Positions 20,900-33,234 are shown, numbered from the stretch's first letter. The stretch: DNA of 33,955 bases from Pseudomonadota bacterium (GCA_027295775.1 JAPUKG010000492.1:1-33955), one strand, 5' to 3'. Notes: generated from the letters alone by a model not told the origin. Made by a program: numbers and translations.

Positions 20900-22684
20900 A
20901 TGGGCTCCCTGCGCCGCACCCACGCCTGCGCCGAGATCGGTCCCGACCTGATCGGACGCGAGGTGGTGCTGGCGGGCTGGGTTCACCGGCGCCGCGATCA
21001 CGGCGGCGTGATCTTCGTCGACCTGCGCCAGCGCGGTGCGCTGGTGCAGGTGGTGTTCCGCCCCGACGTCTCGCCCGAGACCCACGAGCGCGCCGGCCGG
21101 CTGCGAAGCGAGTACGTGATCCTGGTCCGCGGCGTCGTCGACCGCCGCTCCGACGACACCATCAACCCCGACCTCCCGACCGGCGAGGTGGAGGTGAGCG
21201 TTCAAGAGCTGCGCCTGCTCAACACCGCCACGCCGCCGCCCTTCGCCATTGAGGAGGAGACGGACGCCGAGGAGTCGGTGCGGATGCGCCACCGGATCCA
21301 CGACCTGCGACGCCCGCCGCTCCAGCGCGCGCTCCGCCTGCGACACGAGCTCCTGCAGGCGACGCGCAGTACCCTCGCGGAGCTCGGCTTTCTCGAGATC
21401 GAGACGCCGATGCTGGCGCGCTCCACGCCCGAGGGCGCGCGCGATTTCCTGGTGCCGAGCCGGCTCCAGCCGGGCGAGTTCTACGCGCTGCCCCAGTCGC
21501 CCCAGATCCTGAAGCAGCTGCTCATGGTGGCGGGCTTCGAGAAGTACTTCCAGGTGGCGCGCTGCTTCCGCGACGAGGATCAGCGGGCCGACCGGCAGCT
21601 CGAGTTCAGCCAGCTCGACCTGGAGATGTCCTTCGTCGGCGTGGACGACGTGCTCGACGTGCTGGAGGCGGTGACCGCCGCCGGCGCCCAGGCAGCCACG
21701 GGCGCGGCGCTGCCCCGGCCCTTTCCCCGGATCTCGTACGCCGACGCCATGGCGCGCTACGGGTCCGACCGGCCGGACACGCGCATCCAGCTCGAGCTCG
21801 TCGAGCTGACCGACGTGTTCCGGGAGAGCGGGTTCCGCGCGTTCCGCGGCGCCGTCGACGCCGGCGGCATCGTGAAGTGTCTGCCCATTCCCGACGCGGA
21901 CGAGCTCGGCCGCGGGGAGATCGACCGCCTCGAGAGCCTGGTGAAGAAGGAGCTCGGTGGCCGGGGCCTGGCCTGGATCCGCATCAACCGCGACGGCCGC
22001 TGGCAGTCTCCGATCGTCAAGTTCCTCTCCGAGGAGGAGCGCGCAGCCATCGCGGAGCGGGCCGGGGCCGCCGAGGGCACGGTCCTCTTCTTCCAGGCCG
22101 ACCAGGCGGACAAGGCCAACGCGATCCTGTCCCGGCTGAGAATCGATCTGGGCCGGCGCCTCGGCCGCGTGGACGACCGGGCCTGGGACGTGCTCTTCGT
22201 GGTGGAGTTCCCGCTGTTCGAGCGCACGGAGGGCGGCGAGTTCACCTACATGCACCAGCCCTTCGTCGCGCCCCTCGAGGAGGACATCCCGTTCCTGGAG
22301 ACAGAGCCCGGGCGAGTGCGTGGAACCCACTACGATGTGGTCCTCAACGGTGTCGAGCTCGGGTCCGGCAGCCTGCGCAACCACCGGAGCTCGGTGCAGC
22401 GTCGGATCTTCGAGGTGATGGGCTACTCGAAGCAGGAGGCCGAGCAATGCTTCGGCTTCCTGCTGAACGCGCTGGACGCCGGCGCGCCGCCCCACGGCGG
22501 CTTCGCCTTCGGCCTCGACCGCTGGTCGATGGTGCTGGCGGGCGCCGAGAGCTTGCGCGACGTGGTCGCCTTCCCCAAGACCCAGCGCGGCCAGGACCTG
22601 CTCATGGACGCGCCATCGGAGGTCGACGCCGACCAGCTGAAGGAGCTCGGAATTCGCATCGCGAAGCCGCGAGGGAATCGCTAA
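20900..22684 (+). CDS. aspS: aspartyl-tRNA synthetase (probably non-discriminating Asp/Asn type)
   Basis: '[41 protein letters not shown]', motif 2 '[42 protein letters not shown]', motif 3 '[19 protein letters not shown]'. ATG 20900 matches the expected family N-terminus; upstream GTG codons near 20861-20867 are possible alternatives. Confidence 0.94.
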   Translation: MGSLRRTHACAEIGPDLIGREVVLAGWVHRRRDHGGVIFVDLRQRGALVQVVFRPDVSPETHERAGRLRSEYVILVRGVVDRRSDDTINPDLPTGEVEVSVQELRLLNTATPPPFAIEEETDAEESVRMRHRIHDLRRPPLQRALRLRHELLQATRSTLAELGFLEIETPMLARSTPEGARDFLVPSRLQPGEFYALPQSPQILKQLLMVAGFEKYFQVARCFRDEDQRADRQLEFSQLDLEMSFVGVDDVLDVLEAVTAAGAQAATGAALPRPFPRISYADAMARYGSDRPDTRIQLELVELTDVFRESGFRAFRGAVDAGGIVKCLPIPDADELGRGEIDRLESLVKKELGGRGLAWIRINRDGRWQSPIVKFLSEEERAAIAERAGAAEGTVLFFQADQADKANAILSRLRIDLGRRLGRVDDRAWDVLFVVEFPLFERTEGGEFTYMHQPFVAPLEEDIPFLETEPGRVRGTHYDVVLNGVELGSGSLRNHRSSVQRRIFEVMGYSKQEAEQCFGFLLNALDAGAPPHGGFAFGLDRWSMVLAGAESLRDVVAFPKTQRGQDLLMDAPSEVDADQLKELGIRIAKPRGNR

Positions 22685-22695
22685 AAACTCCCGCC

Positions 22696-24890
<2,195 letters not shown>

Positions 24891-24906
24891 GCGCCGAGGA
24901 GGGGAC

Positions 24907-26085
24907 GTGAACGTCCACGAGTATCAGGCGAAGGCACTGCTGGCCGAGTACGGCGTGGCGGTGCCCGAGGGAGAGCTCGCGGGCACGCCCGCCGAGGCCG
25001 AGGCCGCCGCGCGCCGGCTCGGTGGCGCGGTGGTGGTGGTGAAGGCGCAGATCCACGCCGGCGGCCGGGGCAAGGGCGGCGGCATCAAGCTGGCGCAGTC
25101 GCCCGCCGAGGCGCAGCAGGCGGCGAGCGAGATCCTGGGCATGACCCTCGTGACCCACCAGACGGGGCCCGAGGGCAAGCAGGTGCGCAAGGTCTACGTC
25201 GAGGCGGGATCCGACATCGCGCGCGAGCTCTACCTGGCCATCACGCTCGATCGCGCGACGGAGTGCTTCGCCATCATCGCCTCTACCGAGGGCGGGATGG
25301 ACATCGAGGCGGTCGCCGCGAAGACGCCCGACCGGATCCGGACCGTGTTCGTCGATCCCGTCGCCGGGCTCATGCCCTACCAGATCCGGCAGATCGGCTT
25401 CGGGCTGGGCCTGGACGACGAGCAGGTCGTGCTCCTCGACGCCTTCCTGGGCGGGCTCTTCCGGCTCTACGTGGAGAAGGACTGCTCCCTGGTCGAGATC
25501 AACCCTCTGGTCGTGACGGCTGACGGAGAGCTCTTCGCCCTGGACGGCAAGCTCCAGTTCGACGACAACGCCCTCTACCGGCACCCGGAGATCGCGGCGC
25601 TGCGCGACCCCGAGGAAGAGGACCCGCGGGAGCGCGCGGCCGCGGAGATCGACCTTGCCTACGTGGGTCTCGACGGTGACATCGGCTGCATGGTGAACGG
25701 GGCCGGCCTGGCCATGGCCACCTTGGACATGATCCAGCACTGCGGGGGCTCGCCCGCCAACTTCCTGGACGCCGGCGGCAGTGCCGACAAGGAGAAGGTG
25801 AAGGAGGCGTTCGCATTGATCCTGGGCGACGAGAACGTGAAGGCCATCCTGGTCAACATCTTCGGCGGCATCGTGCGCTGTGACATGATTGCCGAGGGCG
25901 TGATCGCGGCGGCCTCAGAGCTGGGCATCGAGGTTCCCCTGGTGGTTCGACTCCAGGGCACCAAGGCGGCCGAAGGCCGCAAGCTCCTGGCGGAGTCGGG
26001 CCTCGATATCACGCCGGCGGACACTCTGGGCGAAGCCGGCGAGCGCGCGGTGGCCGCCGCCGCCGCAGCGACGGGAGCGGCCTAG
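24907..26085 (+). CDS. sucC: succinyl-CoA ligase [ADP-forming] subunit beta
   Basis: GTG start '[22 protein letters not shown]', '[20 protein letters not shown]', '[35 protein letters not shown]', '[23 protein letters not shown]', '[17 protein letters not shown]'. Confidence 0.97.
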   Translation: MNVHEYQAKALLAEYGVAVPEGELAGTPAEAEAAARRLGGAVVVVKAQIHAGGRGKGGGIKLAQSPAEAQQAASEILGMTLVTHQTGPEGKQVRKVYVEAGSDIARELYLAITLDRATECFAIIASTEGGMDIEAVAAKTPDRIRTVFVDPVAGLMPYQIRQIGFGLGLDDEQVVLLDAFLGGLFRLYVEKDCSLVEINPLVVTADGELFALDGKLQFDDNALYRHPEIAALRDPEEEDPRERAAAEIDLAYVGLDGDIGCMVNGAGLAMATLDMIQHCGGSPANFLDAGGSADKEKVKEAFALILGDENVKAILVNIFGGIVRCDMIAEGVIAAASELGIEVPLVVRLQGTKAAEGRKLLAESGLDITPADTLGEAGERAVAAAAAATGAA

Positions 26086-26087
26086 CC

Positions 26088-26963
26088 ATGGCCATCCTGT
26101 GCGACGCGGACACCCGGCTGCTCGTTCAGGGCATGGGTCGAATGGGCCAGTTTCACGCGCGGCTCTCGGTCGAGTACGGGACGTCGGTGGTCGCGGCTGT
26201 GCACCCGGGAAAGGGCGGGACCGAGATCGACGGTATCCCCATCTTCAACGGCGTTCGCGAGGCGGTCGCCGCCACCGGCGCCAATGCCTCCGTCATCTTC
26301 GTGCCGCCTTCGGGCGCGGCGGACGCGATTCTGGAGGCGGCCGATGCGGAGCTCGACCTGGCGGTGTGCATCACCGAGGGCATCCCGGTTCTCGACATGG
26401 CCCGGGCCAAGCGCGCGCTCGAGGGATCGAAGACCCGCCTCGTCGGTCCCAACTGCCCGGGCGTCGTGACCCCGGAACAGTGCCGCATTGGCATCATGCC
26501 CGCGCAGATCACGAAGCCCGGTCCGGTGGGCGTGGTGTCCCGCTCGGGCACCCTCACCTACGAGGCGGTGGACCAGCTCTCGCGCCTCGGCATTGGCCAG
26601 TCCACCTGCCTGGGCATTGGGGGAGACCCGGTGATCGGCACCAGCTTCGTCGACGCCCTCGCACTCTTCGAGGACGATCCCGAGACCGTGGCCGTGGTGA
26701 TGATCGGAGAGATCGGCGGCTCCGCCGAGGAGGAGGCCGCCGAGTTCATCCAGTCCAACATGTCGAAGCCCGTAGCCGCCTTCATCGCCGGCCAGAACGC
26801 GCCGCCCGGAAAGCGCATGGGCCATGCGGGGGCGATCATCGCCGGCGGAAAGGGTCGCGCCTCCGACAAGATCGCGGCACTCGAAGCCGCGGGTGTCGCG
26901 GTGTCCGCCTCGCCCGCCGAGGTGGGGGAAACCCTCGCGAAGCACGCGGGGCTCGGCCGCTGA
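26088..26963 (+). CDS. sucD: succinyl-CoA ligase [ADP-forming] subunit alpha
   Basis: '[17 protein letters not shown]', '[11 protein letters not shown]', '[21 protein letters not shown]', '[19 protein letters not shown]', '[22 protein letters not shown]', '[12 protein letters not shown]' (catalytic His). Confidence 0.96.
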   Translation: MAILCDADTRLLVQGMGRMGQFHARLSVEYGTSVVAAVHPGKGGTEIDGIPIFNGVREAVAATGANASVIFVPPSGAADAILEAADAELDLAVCITEGIPVLDMARAKRALEGSKTRLVGPNCPGVVTPEQCRIGIMPAQITKPGPVGVVSRSGTLTYEAVDQLSRLGIGQSTCLGIGGDPVIGTSFVDALALFEDDPETVAVVMIGEIGGSAEEEAAEFIQSNMSKPVAAFIAGQNAPPGKRMGHAGAIIAGGKGRASDKIAALEAAGVAVSASPAEVGETLAKHAGLGR

Positions 26964-26964
26964 T

Positions 26965-28419
26965 CTGGCAGCGACGAACCGCACCCGACTCGCGGGGCTG
27001 ACCGCGCTGCTGGTCCTCGCCTGCGGCAGCCCCGAGGCCGTGGATTCCGGGGCCCCGGAAGCCGAGCGTGATTGGGTCTCCTTCACCCGCGCACTGGCCT
27101 CCGATGCCTACGGGGGATCGATCCGGCTCGACGCCCGGATTGCGACGCCGCCGAAGGACGAGCACCCGGGGCGCTGGCGCCCGCGCCGGCCCGTCGGCGA
27201 CGGACTCGATGCCGAACAGCGCGCGCTGATTGCCCGGCTCGAGGCCATCGGGTACGCGCAGGGATCGCAGCCGGCGGTCGAGAGGACTGGCGTCGTCGTT
27301 CACGCGCGGGGGCTCGCGCAACCCGGCTACAACTTCTACACGTCGGGCCACGCCGCGGAGGCGTTCCTCACCGATCTCGAGGGGAACGTCCTGCACCGTT
27401 GGGCCTACCCCTTCGAGCGCGCATTTCCCGAGCGGAAGCGCGCGCTCTCGAGTCCGTCCGCACACTCCTGGCGCCGCGCGCGTCTGTACGAGAACGGCGA
27501 CGTAGTGGCGATCTACGAGGGTCTCGGCCTGGTTCGGATCGATGCCGACTCCAACCTGCTGTGGGCTCGCTTCAATCACGCTCATCACGATCTCGAGGCT
27601 CAGCCCAACGGCGACATCTATGTGTTGACGCGCCGTGCACACGTCGTTTCGGCAGTCGACAGGCGGCTTCCGATCCTCGAGGACTCCATCAGCATTCTCG
27701 GGCCCGATGGTGAGGCGAAGAGCGAGATCTCGCTGCTCGCCGTCTTCGAGAACTCTGCTCCGGCCCACGCCTGGCGGCCCGCCTCCCGGGCATTCTGGGC
27801 GAGTGAATCGAGCGGCGGGCTCGTGGGGCAAAGGGGACCCGGCGACTTCTTCCACACCAACTCGCTCCGAGTCCTGGAGGGCGACCTGTCGGTGCCCGGG
27901 TTCCAGGCGGGAAACATCCTGGTTTCGTTCTGCCATCTGAACCGCATTGCCGTCATAGACCCCAGGACGATGCGGGCGGTGTGGTCGGTCGACGGGCTCA
28001 CGAGGCTCCAGCACGACCCGGTCGTGACCCCGGATGGTGGCATTCTGGTCTTCGACAACCATTGGCGTCCGGGCCTGCACTCGCGCGTCGTGGAGCTCGA
28101 TCCGCGCACGGGCGCCGTGGTCTGGCAGTACGCCGGTACGGAAGACGCGCCTCTCTACAGCAGGAGTTGCGGCACCGCCGCGCCGCTCGCGAACGGCAAC
28201 GTGCTGATCACCGAATCCGACAACGGCCGCGCGCTCGAGATCACACGGGACGGAGAGGTGGTATGGGAGTTCTACAACCCCAACGTTGCGGGGAAGGAGG
28301 ATGAGTTCATCGCGACACTCTTCGACCTGGTGCGACTGCCGGCGAACTTCCCCATGGAGTGGGCCGAGCGGCCGGGCGAGGGCGTCGGTGCGCGGAGCTC
28401 CGTGACCGGATCGCGATGA
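26965..28419 (+). CDS. arylsulfotransferase (ASST)-like beta-propeller exported protein (start codon uncertain)
   Basis: Hydrophobic, lipobox-like N-terminus 'LAGLTALLVLACGS'. ASST-like 'AQPGYNFYTSGHAAEAFLTDLEGNVLHRWAYPFERAFP', 'HHDLEAQPNGDIYVLTR', 'LQHDPVVTPDGGILVFDNH', 'VVELDPRTGAVVWQYAGTE', 'PLANGNVLITESDNGRALEITRDGEVVWEFYNP'. The only in-frame ATG lies inside sucD (26824); CTG at 26965 is the only plausible start past the sucD stop. Confidence 0.65.
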   Translation: MAATNRTRLAGLTALLVLACGSPEAVDSGAPEAERDWVSFTRALASDAYGGSIRLDARIATPPKDEHPGRWRPRRPVGDGLDAEQRALIARLEAIGYAQGSQPAVERTGVVVHARGLAQPGYNFYTSGHAAEAFLTDLEGNVLHRWAYPFERAFPERKRALSSPSAHSWRRARLYENGDVVAIYEGLGLVRIDADSNLLWARFNHAHHDLEAQPNGDIYVLTRRAHVVSAVDRRLPILEDSISILGPDGEAKSEISLLAVFENSAPAHAWRPASRAFWASESSGGLVGQRGPGDFFHTNSLRVLEGDLSVPGFQAGNILVSFCHLNRIAVIDPRTMRAVWSVDGLTRLQHDPVVTPDGGILVFDNHWRPGLHSRVVELDPRTGAVVWQYAGTEDAPLYSRSCGTAAPLANGNVLITESDNGRALEITRDGEVVWEFYNPNVAGKEDEFIATLFDLVRLPANFPMEWAERPGEGVGARSSVTGSR

Positions 28420-30122
28420 AGGATCGCATCGGCCCTCTGTTGCTCGCAGCGGGCGTCGCCGTTCTGGTTCTGACGGGTTGGCGCGTCTTCTTCTTCCTGA
28501 CCGACGACGCCTTCATCGCCTTTCGCTACGCGAGCAACAGCATGCTCGGCTACGGACTGGTCTGGAACCCGCCTCCCTTCCAGCCCGTCGAGGGGTACAC
28601 GAGCTGGCTCTGGGTGGTACTCCTGCGATGGGTGTGGTGGCTCACGGGCGCCCAGCCGCCGTTGGCCGCGAACTACCTGGCCCTGGCCTGCGGTTGCGCG
28701 ACGCTGGTCGTCGGCGCCCTCCTGGTACGAGAGGTCGCGCTGCCCGATCGGCTCGCGAGGGTCCGGCTTGCCCTGCTGGCGCTGGTCCTGCTGGGCACGG
28801 CGACGAATCGTACCTTTCTCGCCTGGCTGAGTTCCGGACTCGAGACTGCGCTCTTCAACCTGTGCGTGACCTTCTGGATCTACCAGGCGCTGCGGCGTTC
28901 GCGGCCTCTCGAGCGTCGGCGGATCTTCTGGCTCTCCATGGGCGCTGCAGCCTCCGCGCTCACGCGGCCCGATGGCCTGCTGTTCGCAGCGGCGACGATC
29001 GTCCTGGTGGGAATCGATCTGCTCGAAGCGCCGGGGTCTATGCGGACACGCGTGCGCCGCGCCGTGTGGTCGTTCCCGCTGCTCCTACCCGTCGTCCACC
29101 TCTTCTGGCGCCGGGCAAAGTATGGGGAGTGGCTCCCCAACACGTACTACGCAAAGCATCTGGCGCCGTGGCCCGAGAGCGGTGTCCGTTACCTGGCAGC
29201 CTTTGTTCTCGAGTACGCCCTGTGGTTCTGGGTGGCTCTCGTCCTCGCGTGGTCGGTTGTCTGGGCGCTCAAGAGCCGGCGGATCGACCCGAAGGCGCTC
29301 GTGGTGATGGGAGCCGTGTTGGGCCAGGTCGGCTACTACACGCTCCAGATCGGAGGAGACCACTTCGAGTACCGCGTCTACAGCCATCTGATCCTGCTGA
29401 TCCTCGTGTCCACCGTGTGGCTCCTGGCCCGGCTCGACCTGCGTCCGGCCGTAGCTCTTCTCGCGCTCGGCTCGTTCGTGATGGTCTCGTGGCCTGTTCC
29501 CTGGGTCCACTGGTGGGAGACTCGCGACCTGCGCACCCGCAAGGAGACGCTCTTCATGGTGAGGCCGATCGCGGAGCGCTTTCCAACGCCTCTCCGGTCG
29601 TACGTCGGTGCCTTCGACACGCTCCAGGCCTGGCTCATCCGGCATGCCGTCGGCGTGCGACATCAGGAGCACAAGATCTACGCCGAGTTTCGCCAGCGCA
29701 CGCTGCCTTCGCGAGAGCAGGGCGAGCGGATCAGGTGGCAGGACCACCCGGTCCACGCCACCGGGCAGGTCGGCGTCGTGGGCTGGGTGCTCCCCCACGT
29801 GGCGATCATCGACCTCGAGGGTCTGAACGACCACGTCGTGGCCCGAACCGCAAGCCGCTCGGCCGAGCGGCGGATGGCACACGATCGCGAGCCGCCCGCC
29901 GGATACGTCGAGTGCTTTCGGCCAAACGTGCGGGCGCGCTGGGAGCCCGCGGGCGGCCGGAAGCTGGCCCGGACCCGGGACGTCCGCAGCCTCGGAGGCG
30001 CGGACGGTGTGTCCGCGGCGCGTCCCGCGATCGTCCCCCGAGTCGCGGAGCGGTCGACGGCGCTCGATGACGACAGCATCGCCGCCTGCGAGCAGCACTA
30101 TCGCAAGCTCCTCGAAGACTGA
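28416..30122 (+). CDS. multi-pass membrane glycosyltransferase-like protein (GT-C, AftB-like)
   Basis: 'LTDDAFIAFRYASNSMLGYGLVWNPPPFQPVEGYTSWLWVVLLRW' (DDAFISFRYA...GLVWNP...PVEGYT signature of GT-C arabinofuranosyltransferase-like proteins) followed by many hydrophobic segments. ATGA overlap with the upstream gene. Confidence 0.7.
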   Translation: MKDRIGPLLLAAGVAVLVLTGWRVFFFLTDDAFIAFRYASNSMLGYGLVWNPPPFQPVEGYTSWLWVVLLRWVWWLTGAQPPLAANYLALACGCATLVVGALLVREVALPDRLARVRLALLALVLLGTATNRTFLAWLSSGLETALFNLCVTFWIYQALRRSRPLERRRIFWLSMGAAASALTRPDGLLFAAATIVLVGIDLLEAPGSMRTRVRRAVWSFPLLLPVVHLFWRRAKYGEWLPNTYYAKHLAPWPESGVRYLAAFVLEYALWFWVALVLAWSVVWALKSRRIDPKALVVMGAVLGQVGYYTLQIGGDHFEYRVYSHLILLILVSTVWLLARLDLRPAVALLALGSFVMVSWPVPWVHWWETRDLRTRKETLFMVRPIAERFPTPLRSYVGAFDTLQAWLIRHAVGVRHQEHKIYAEFRQRTLPSREQGERIRWQDHPVHATGQVGVVGWVLPHVAIIDLEGLNDHVVARTASRSAERRMAHDREPPAGYVECFRPNVRARWEPAGGRKLARTRDVRSLGGADGVSAARPAIVPRVAERSTALDDDSIAACEQHYRKLLED

Positions 30123-30146
30123 GCGCGCTGCCGTGACCCGAGCGGC

Positions 30147-31175
30147 TTAGCTCTCCACCGTCCAGGTGTCTCCGGAGTGGAGCAGGGCGCGGAGGTCGCC
30201 GGCGCCGAGCTTCTCCCGGGCGTCGTCGACCTGCTGCTGGAGGAGGTCCTCGTAGCAGGCCTTCTCGACGGAGCGGAAGACGCCGACGGGGAGCGGGAAG
30301 TCCGGGCGCTGGAGGCTGGCCAGGGAGAAGGCGTAGGCGGTCATCTCGTAGTGCTCATCGTGGATGGGCACGCCGCGCTCCTCCGGGTCCTCGTGGTCGC
30401 CGAGCTCGACGATGGAGGGAACGCCGCCGCGGAACGAGATGCCCCGGCGGCTCCCGGGCCCGCCGTACACGAGCGGCTGTCCGTGCTCGAGTATGAGCGC
30501 GGTGTCGGTGCGGGACTTGCGGTTCTCGAGCTCCTCGAACTCGCCGTCGTTGAAGACCGGACAGTTCTGGAGAATCTCGACGAAGGCCGTGCCCTTGTGG
30601 TCGTGGGCGCGGCGGAGGATCTCCTGCATGTGCTGAGCGTCGACGTCGATGGTGCGCGCCACGAAGGTGGCCCCAGAGCCCAGTGCGAAGGAGATCGGAT
30701 CCACCGGATGGTCGATCGCGCCCATGGGGGAGGACTTGGTGCGCATGCCCAGGTTGCTGGTCGGGGAGTATTGGCCCTTGGTGAGCCCGTAGACCCGGTT
30801 GTTGAACAGCAGGATCTGCAGGTCCAGGTTGCGGCGGACCGTGTGCAGCAGGTGGTTGCCGCCGATGGAGAGCCCGTCGCCGTCGCCGGTCACGACCCAG
30901 ACCGAGAGCTCGGGCCGGCTGGCCTTGATGCCCGTGGCGAAGGAGGGCGCCCGGCCGTGAATGGTGTGGAACCCGTAGGTGTTCATGTAGTAGGGGAAGC
31001 GGCTCGAGCAGCCGATGCCCGACACGAACACCACGTTCTCGCGCGGATGGCCGAGCTCGGGCATCACGCGCTGCACGTTGGCCAGCACCGAGTAGTCGCC
31101 GCAGCCGGGGCACCAGCGGACGTCCTGGTCGGTGACGTAGTCCTTGCGAGTGGCGGGACGGGCGGGTGCCGCCAT
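30147..31175 (-). CDS. korB: 2-oxoacid:ferredoxin oxidoreductase subunit beta (KorB-like)
   Basis: 'VRWCPGCGDYSVLANVQRVMPELG', 'VFVSGIGCSSRFPYYMNTYGFHTIHGRAPSFATGIKASRPELSVWVVTGDGDGLSIGGNHLLHTVRRN', 'LFNNRVYGLTKGQYSPTS'. Start overlaps the korA stop (TGATG). Confidence 0.94.
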   Translation of the reverse strand: MAAPARPATRKDYVTDQDVRWCPGCGDYSVLANVQRVMPELGHPRENVVFVSGIGCSSRFPYYMNTYGFHTIHGRAPSFATGIKASRPELSVWVVTGDGDGLSIGGNHLLHTVRRNLDLQILLFNNRVYGLTKGQYSPTSNLGMRTKSSPMGAIDHPVDPISFALGSGATFVARTIDVDAQHMQEILRRAHDHKGTAFVEILQNCPVFNDGEFEELENRKSRTDTALILEHGQPLVYGGPGSRRGISFRGGVPSIVELGDHEDPEERGVPIHDEHYEMTAYAFSLASLQRPDFPLPVGVFRSVEKACYEDLLQQQVDDAREKLGAGDLRALLHSGDTWTVES

Positions 31176-33043
31176 CAGCGTGCTCCCAGAATCGGCTCGA
31201 GGCCAGCGCGGATCTCGGAGATCTTGAACGGCTGTCCCGAGACCTTGTTGATGGAGTGAGATGGAATCAGGTACTCCGCGCGCAGCAGGAGCGAGAGCTG
31301 CCCCTCGTTGAGCTCCGGGACGACCACGTGCTCGAAGCGCCGAAGTACGTCGCCGAGGTTCGCCGGGAAGGGGTTCAGGTGGCGCAGGTGGATCGATGAG
31401 AGGGTGTGCCCCGCCTCGCGGAGATCCTCCACGGCCGCCCGGATTCCGCCCCGGGTTCCGCCCCAGCCGACCACCAACACGCCACCGCGGTCGGGTCCGT
31501 CGACCTCGATGGGCGGGAGGTCGCGTGCGATGCCCGCCACCTTGGCCGCGCGCAGCCGCACCATCTCCTCGTGATTGGCCGGGTTGTAGGCCACGTTGCC
31601 CGTGACGTTCTCCTTGGTGAGGCCGCCGATCCGGTGCTCGAGGCCGGGCGTGCCCGGGATCGCCCACGGCCGGGCCAGGGTCTCGGGATCCCGCCGGTAG
31701 GGCTGGAACCCCTCCGGGTCCGTCTCGAAGCGGATCTCGGTGCGGGGCAGGGCGGACACGTCCGGGATCTTCCAGGGCTCGGCGCTGTTGGCCAGGTAGC
31801 CGTCCGACAGCACGATCACCGGCGTCATGTATCGGACCGACATGCGGAAGGCCTCGAGCATCACGTGGAAGCAGTCGCCCGGACTGTCGGGTGCGAGCAC
31901 GGGCACCGGGGTCTGGGAGTGGCGGCCGTAGAGGGCCAGCAGCAGGTCCCCCTGCTCGACCTTGGTGGGCGATCCGGTCGAGGGGCCGGCCCGCTGGATG
32001 TCCACCACCACAAGCGGCAGCTCGGTCATCACCGCCAGGCCCAGGGCCTCCTGCTTCAGCACGAAGCCCGGGCCGCTGGTGGTCGCCACCGCCAGGTGTC
32101 CGGCGAAGGATGCCCCGATGGCGGCGCTCACCGCCGCGATCTCGTCCTCCGCCTGGAAGGTCTTGACGCCGAAGTTGCGGTGGCGCGCCACCTCGTGCAG
32201 CACGTCGCTCGCCGGCGTGATCGGGTAGGCGCCGAGGAACACCGGGCGGTCCATCTGGACACTGGCGGCGACGATCCCCCAGGCCAGCGCCGTATTGCCG
32301 GTGATATTCCGGTAGACACCGGCGTCGATCTTGGCGCGCGGCACCAGGTACGAGGCGGGAAAGAGCTCGGTGGTCTCGCCGAAGGCGTGGCCGGACTTCA
32401 GCGTGCGCAGGTTCGCCTCGAGCAGGTCGCCCTTGAAGCGCGACGCCAGCCAGCGCTCGGTGGACTCGACGGGCCGGTTGTAGAGCCAGTACATCAGCCC
32501 CAGGGCGAAGAAGTTCTTGCTGCGGTCCACCTCGCGTTGGCTGAGCGCGAGTCCCTGGAGCGCCGCGCGGTTGAGGCTGGTGATCGGGATCTCGACGACG
32601 CGGTAGCGGTCGCGCAGCTTGGGCAGCGGGTCCTGCTCGTAGCCGGCGCGCGCCATCGCCTTGGAGGTGAACGCATCGATGTTCAGGATGATCATCGCGC
32701 CCGGCGGCACGTCCTTCGCGTTGGCGCGAAGCGCCGCGGGGTTGAAGGCCACGAGCACGTCGGGCTGATCCGCCGGCGTGTAGATGTCCTCGGAAGCGAA
32801 GTGGATCTGGAAGCCCGAGACACCGGCCAGGGTTCCCGCCGGCGCGCGAATCTCGGCCGGGTAGTCCGGGAAGGTGGACAGGTCGTTGCCGGCGAGGGCC
32901 GTCGCCTCGGTGAACTTGGTCCCGGTGAGCTGCATCCCGTCGCCGGAGTCACCGGCGAAGCGGATTGCGACGCGGTCGATCTCTTCGACGGGCTTGGTCG
33001 GGAGAGCCCCCGGGCTCGGAGGAGGCTCTGCGCTGCTCGACAA
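31175..33043 (-). CDS. korA: 2-oxoacid:ferredoxin oxidoreductase subunit alpha (fused gamma-alpha, KorA-like)
   Basis: Gamma domain 'VAIRFAGDSGDGMQLTGTKFTEATALAGNDLSTFPDYPAEIRAPAGTLAGVSGFQIHF'; alpha domain 'PVFLGAYPITPASDVLHEVARHRNFGVKTFQAEDEIAAVSAAIGASFAGHLAVATTSGPG', 'RAGPSTGSPTKVEQGDLLLALYGRH'. TTG start. Confidence 0.94.
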   Translation of the reverse strand: MSSSAEPPPSPGALPTKPVEEIDRVAIRFAGDSGDGMQLTGTKFTEATALAGNDLSTFPDYPAEIRAPAGTLAGVSGFQIHFASEDIYTPADQPDVLVAFNPAALRANAKDVPPGAMIILNIDAFTSKAMARAGYEQDPLPKLRDRYRVVEIPITSLNRAALQGLALSQREVDRSKNFFALGLMYWLYNRPVESTERWLASRFKGDLLEANLRTLKSGHAFGETTELFPASYLVPRAKIDAGVYRNITGNTALAWGIVAASVQMDRPVFLGAYPITPASDVLHEVARHRNFGVKTFQAEDEIAAVSAAIGASFAGHLAVATTSGPGFVLKQEALGLAVMTELPLVVVDIQRAGPSTGSPTKVEQGDLLLALYGRHSQTPVPVLAPDSPGDCFHVMLEAFRMSVRYMTPVIVLSDGYLANSAEPWKIPDVSALPRTEIRFETDPEGFQPYRRDPETLARPWAIPGTPGLEHRIGGLTKENVTGNVAYNPANHEEMVRLRAAKVAGIARDLPPIEVDGPDRGGVLVVGWGGTRGGIRAAVEDLREAGHTLSSIHLRHLNPFPANLGDVLRRFEHVVVPELNEGQLSLLLRAEYLIPSHSINKVSGQPFKISEIRAGLEPILGAR

Positions 33044-33086
33044 CCGCGTTCTCCCGGCCCCACCTCACGGGGATCTCTGTGGGCGG

Positions 33087-33092
33087 ATTGTA
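33087..33092 (-). promoter_or_regulatory. candidate -10 box TACAAT for korAB
   Basis: attgta on + (TACAAT on -), 5/6 to TATAAT, about 45 nt upstream of the korA TTG start. No convincing -35. Confidence 0.35.
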
Positions 33093-33139
33093 TCCCTCCC
33101 CCGGCTGGGCGAAAGCCCCCGGATGGCTCGGAGCGTCCC

Positions 33140-33154
33140 TTCCCGATCCGGGAA
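33140..33154. repeat. inverted repeat TTCCCG-ATC-CGGGAA in the divergent korA / unknown-gene intergenic region
   Basis: Perfect 6-bp arms with 3-nt centre, followed by CCCC-GAGT-GGGG (33157-33168) and CTTCG...CCCGC-T-GCGGG-T-CGAAG (33176-33202). Confidence 0.4.
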
Positions 33155-33206
33155 AACCCCGAGTGGGGCCGGGCGCTTCGGCCGGCCCGCTGCGGGTCGA
33201 AGAACC

Positions 33207-33234
33207 TAAAGAACGGGCGCCCGCGCGCCGATAT
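33207..33234 (+). promoter_or_regulatory. candidate sigma-28/SigD-like promoter
   Basis: CTAAAG containing TAAA (33207-33210) - N16 - GCCGATAT (33227-33234). Strong match to flagellar-class consensus TAAA-N14/16-GCCGATA(A/T). Confidence 0.5.

Noticed and set aside
20816-22495. 559-aa ORF on - strand
   Set aside because: Fully antisense to aspS; a high-GC shadow ORF.
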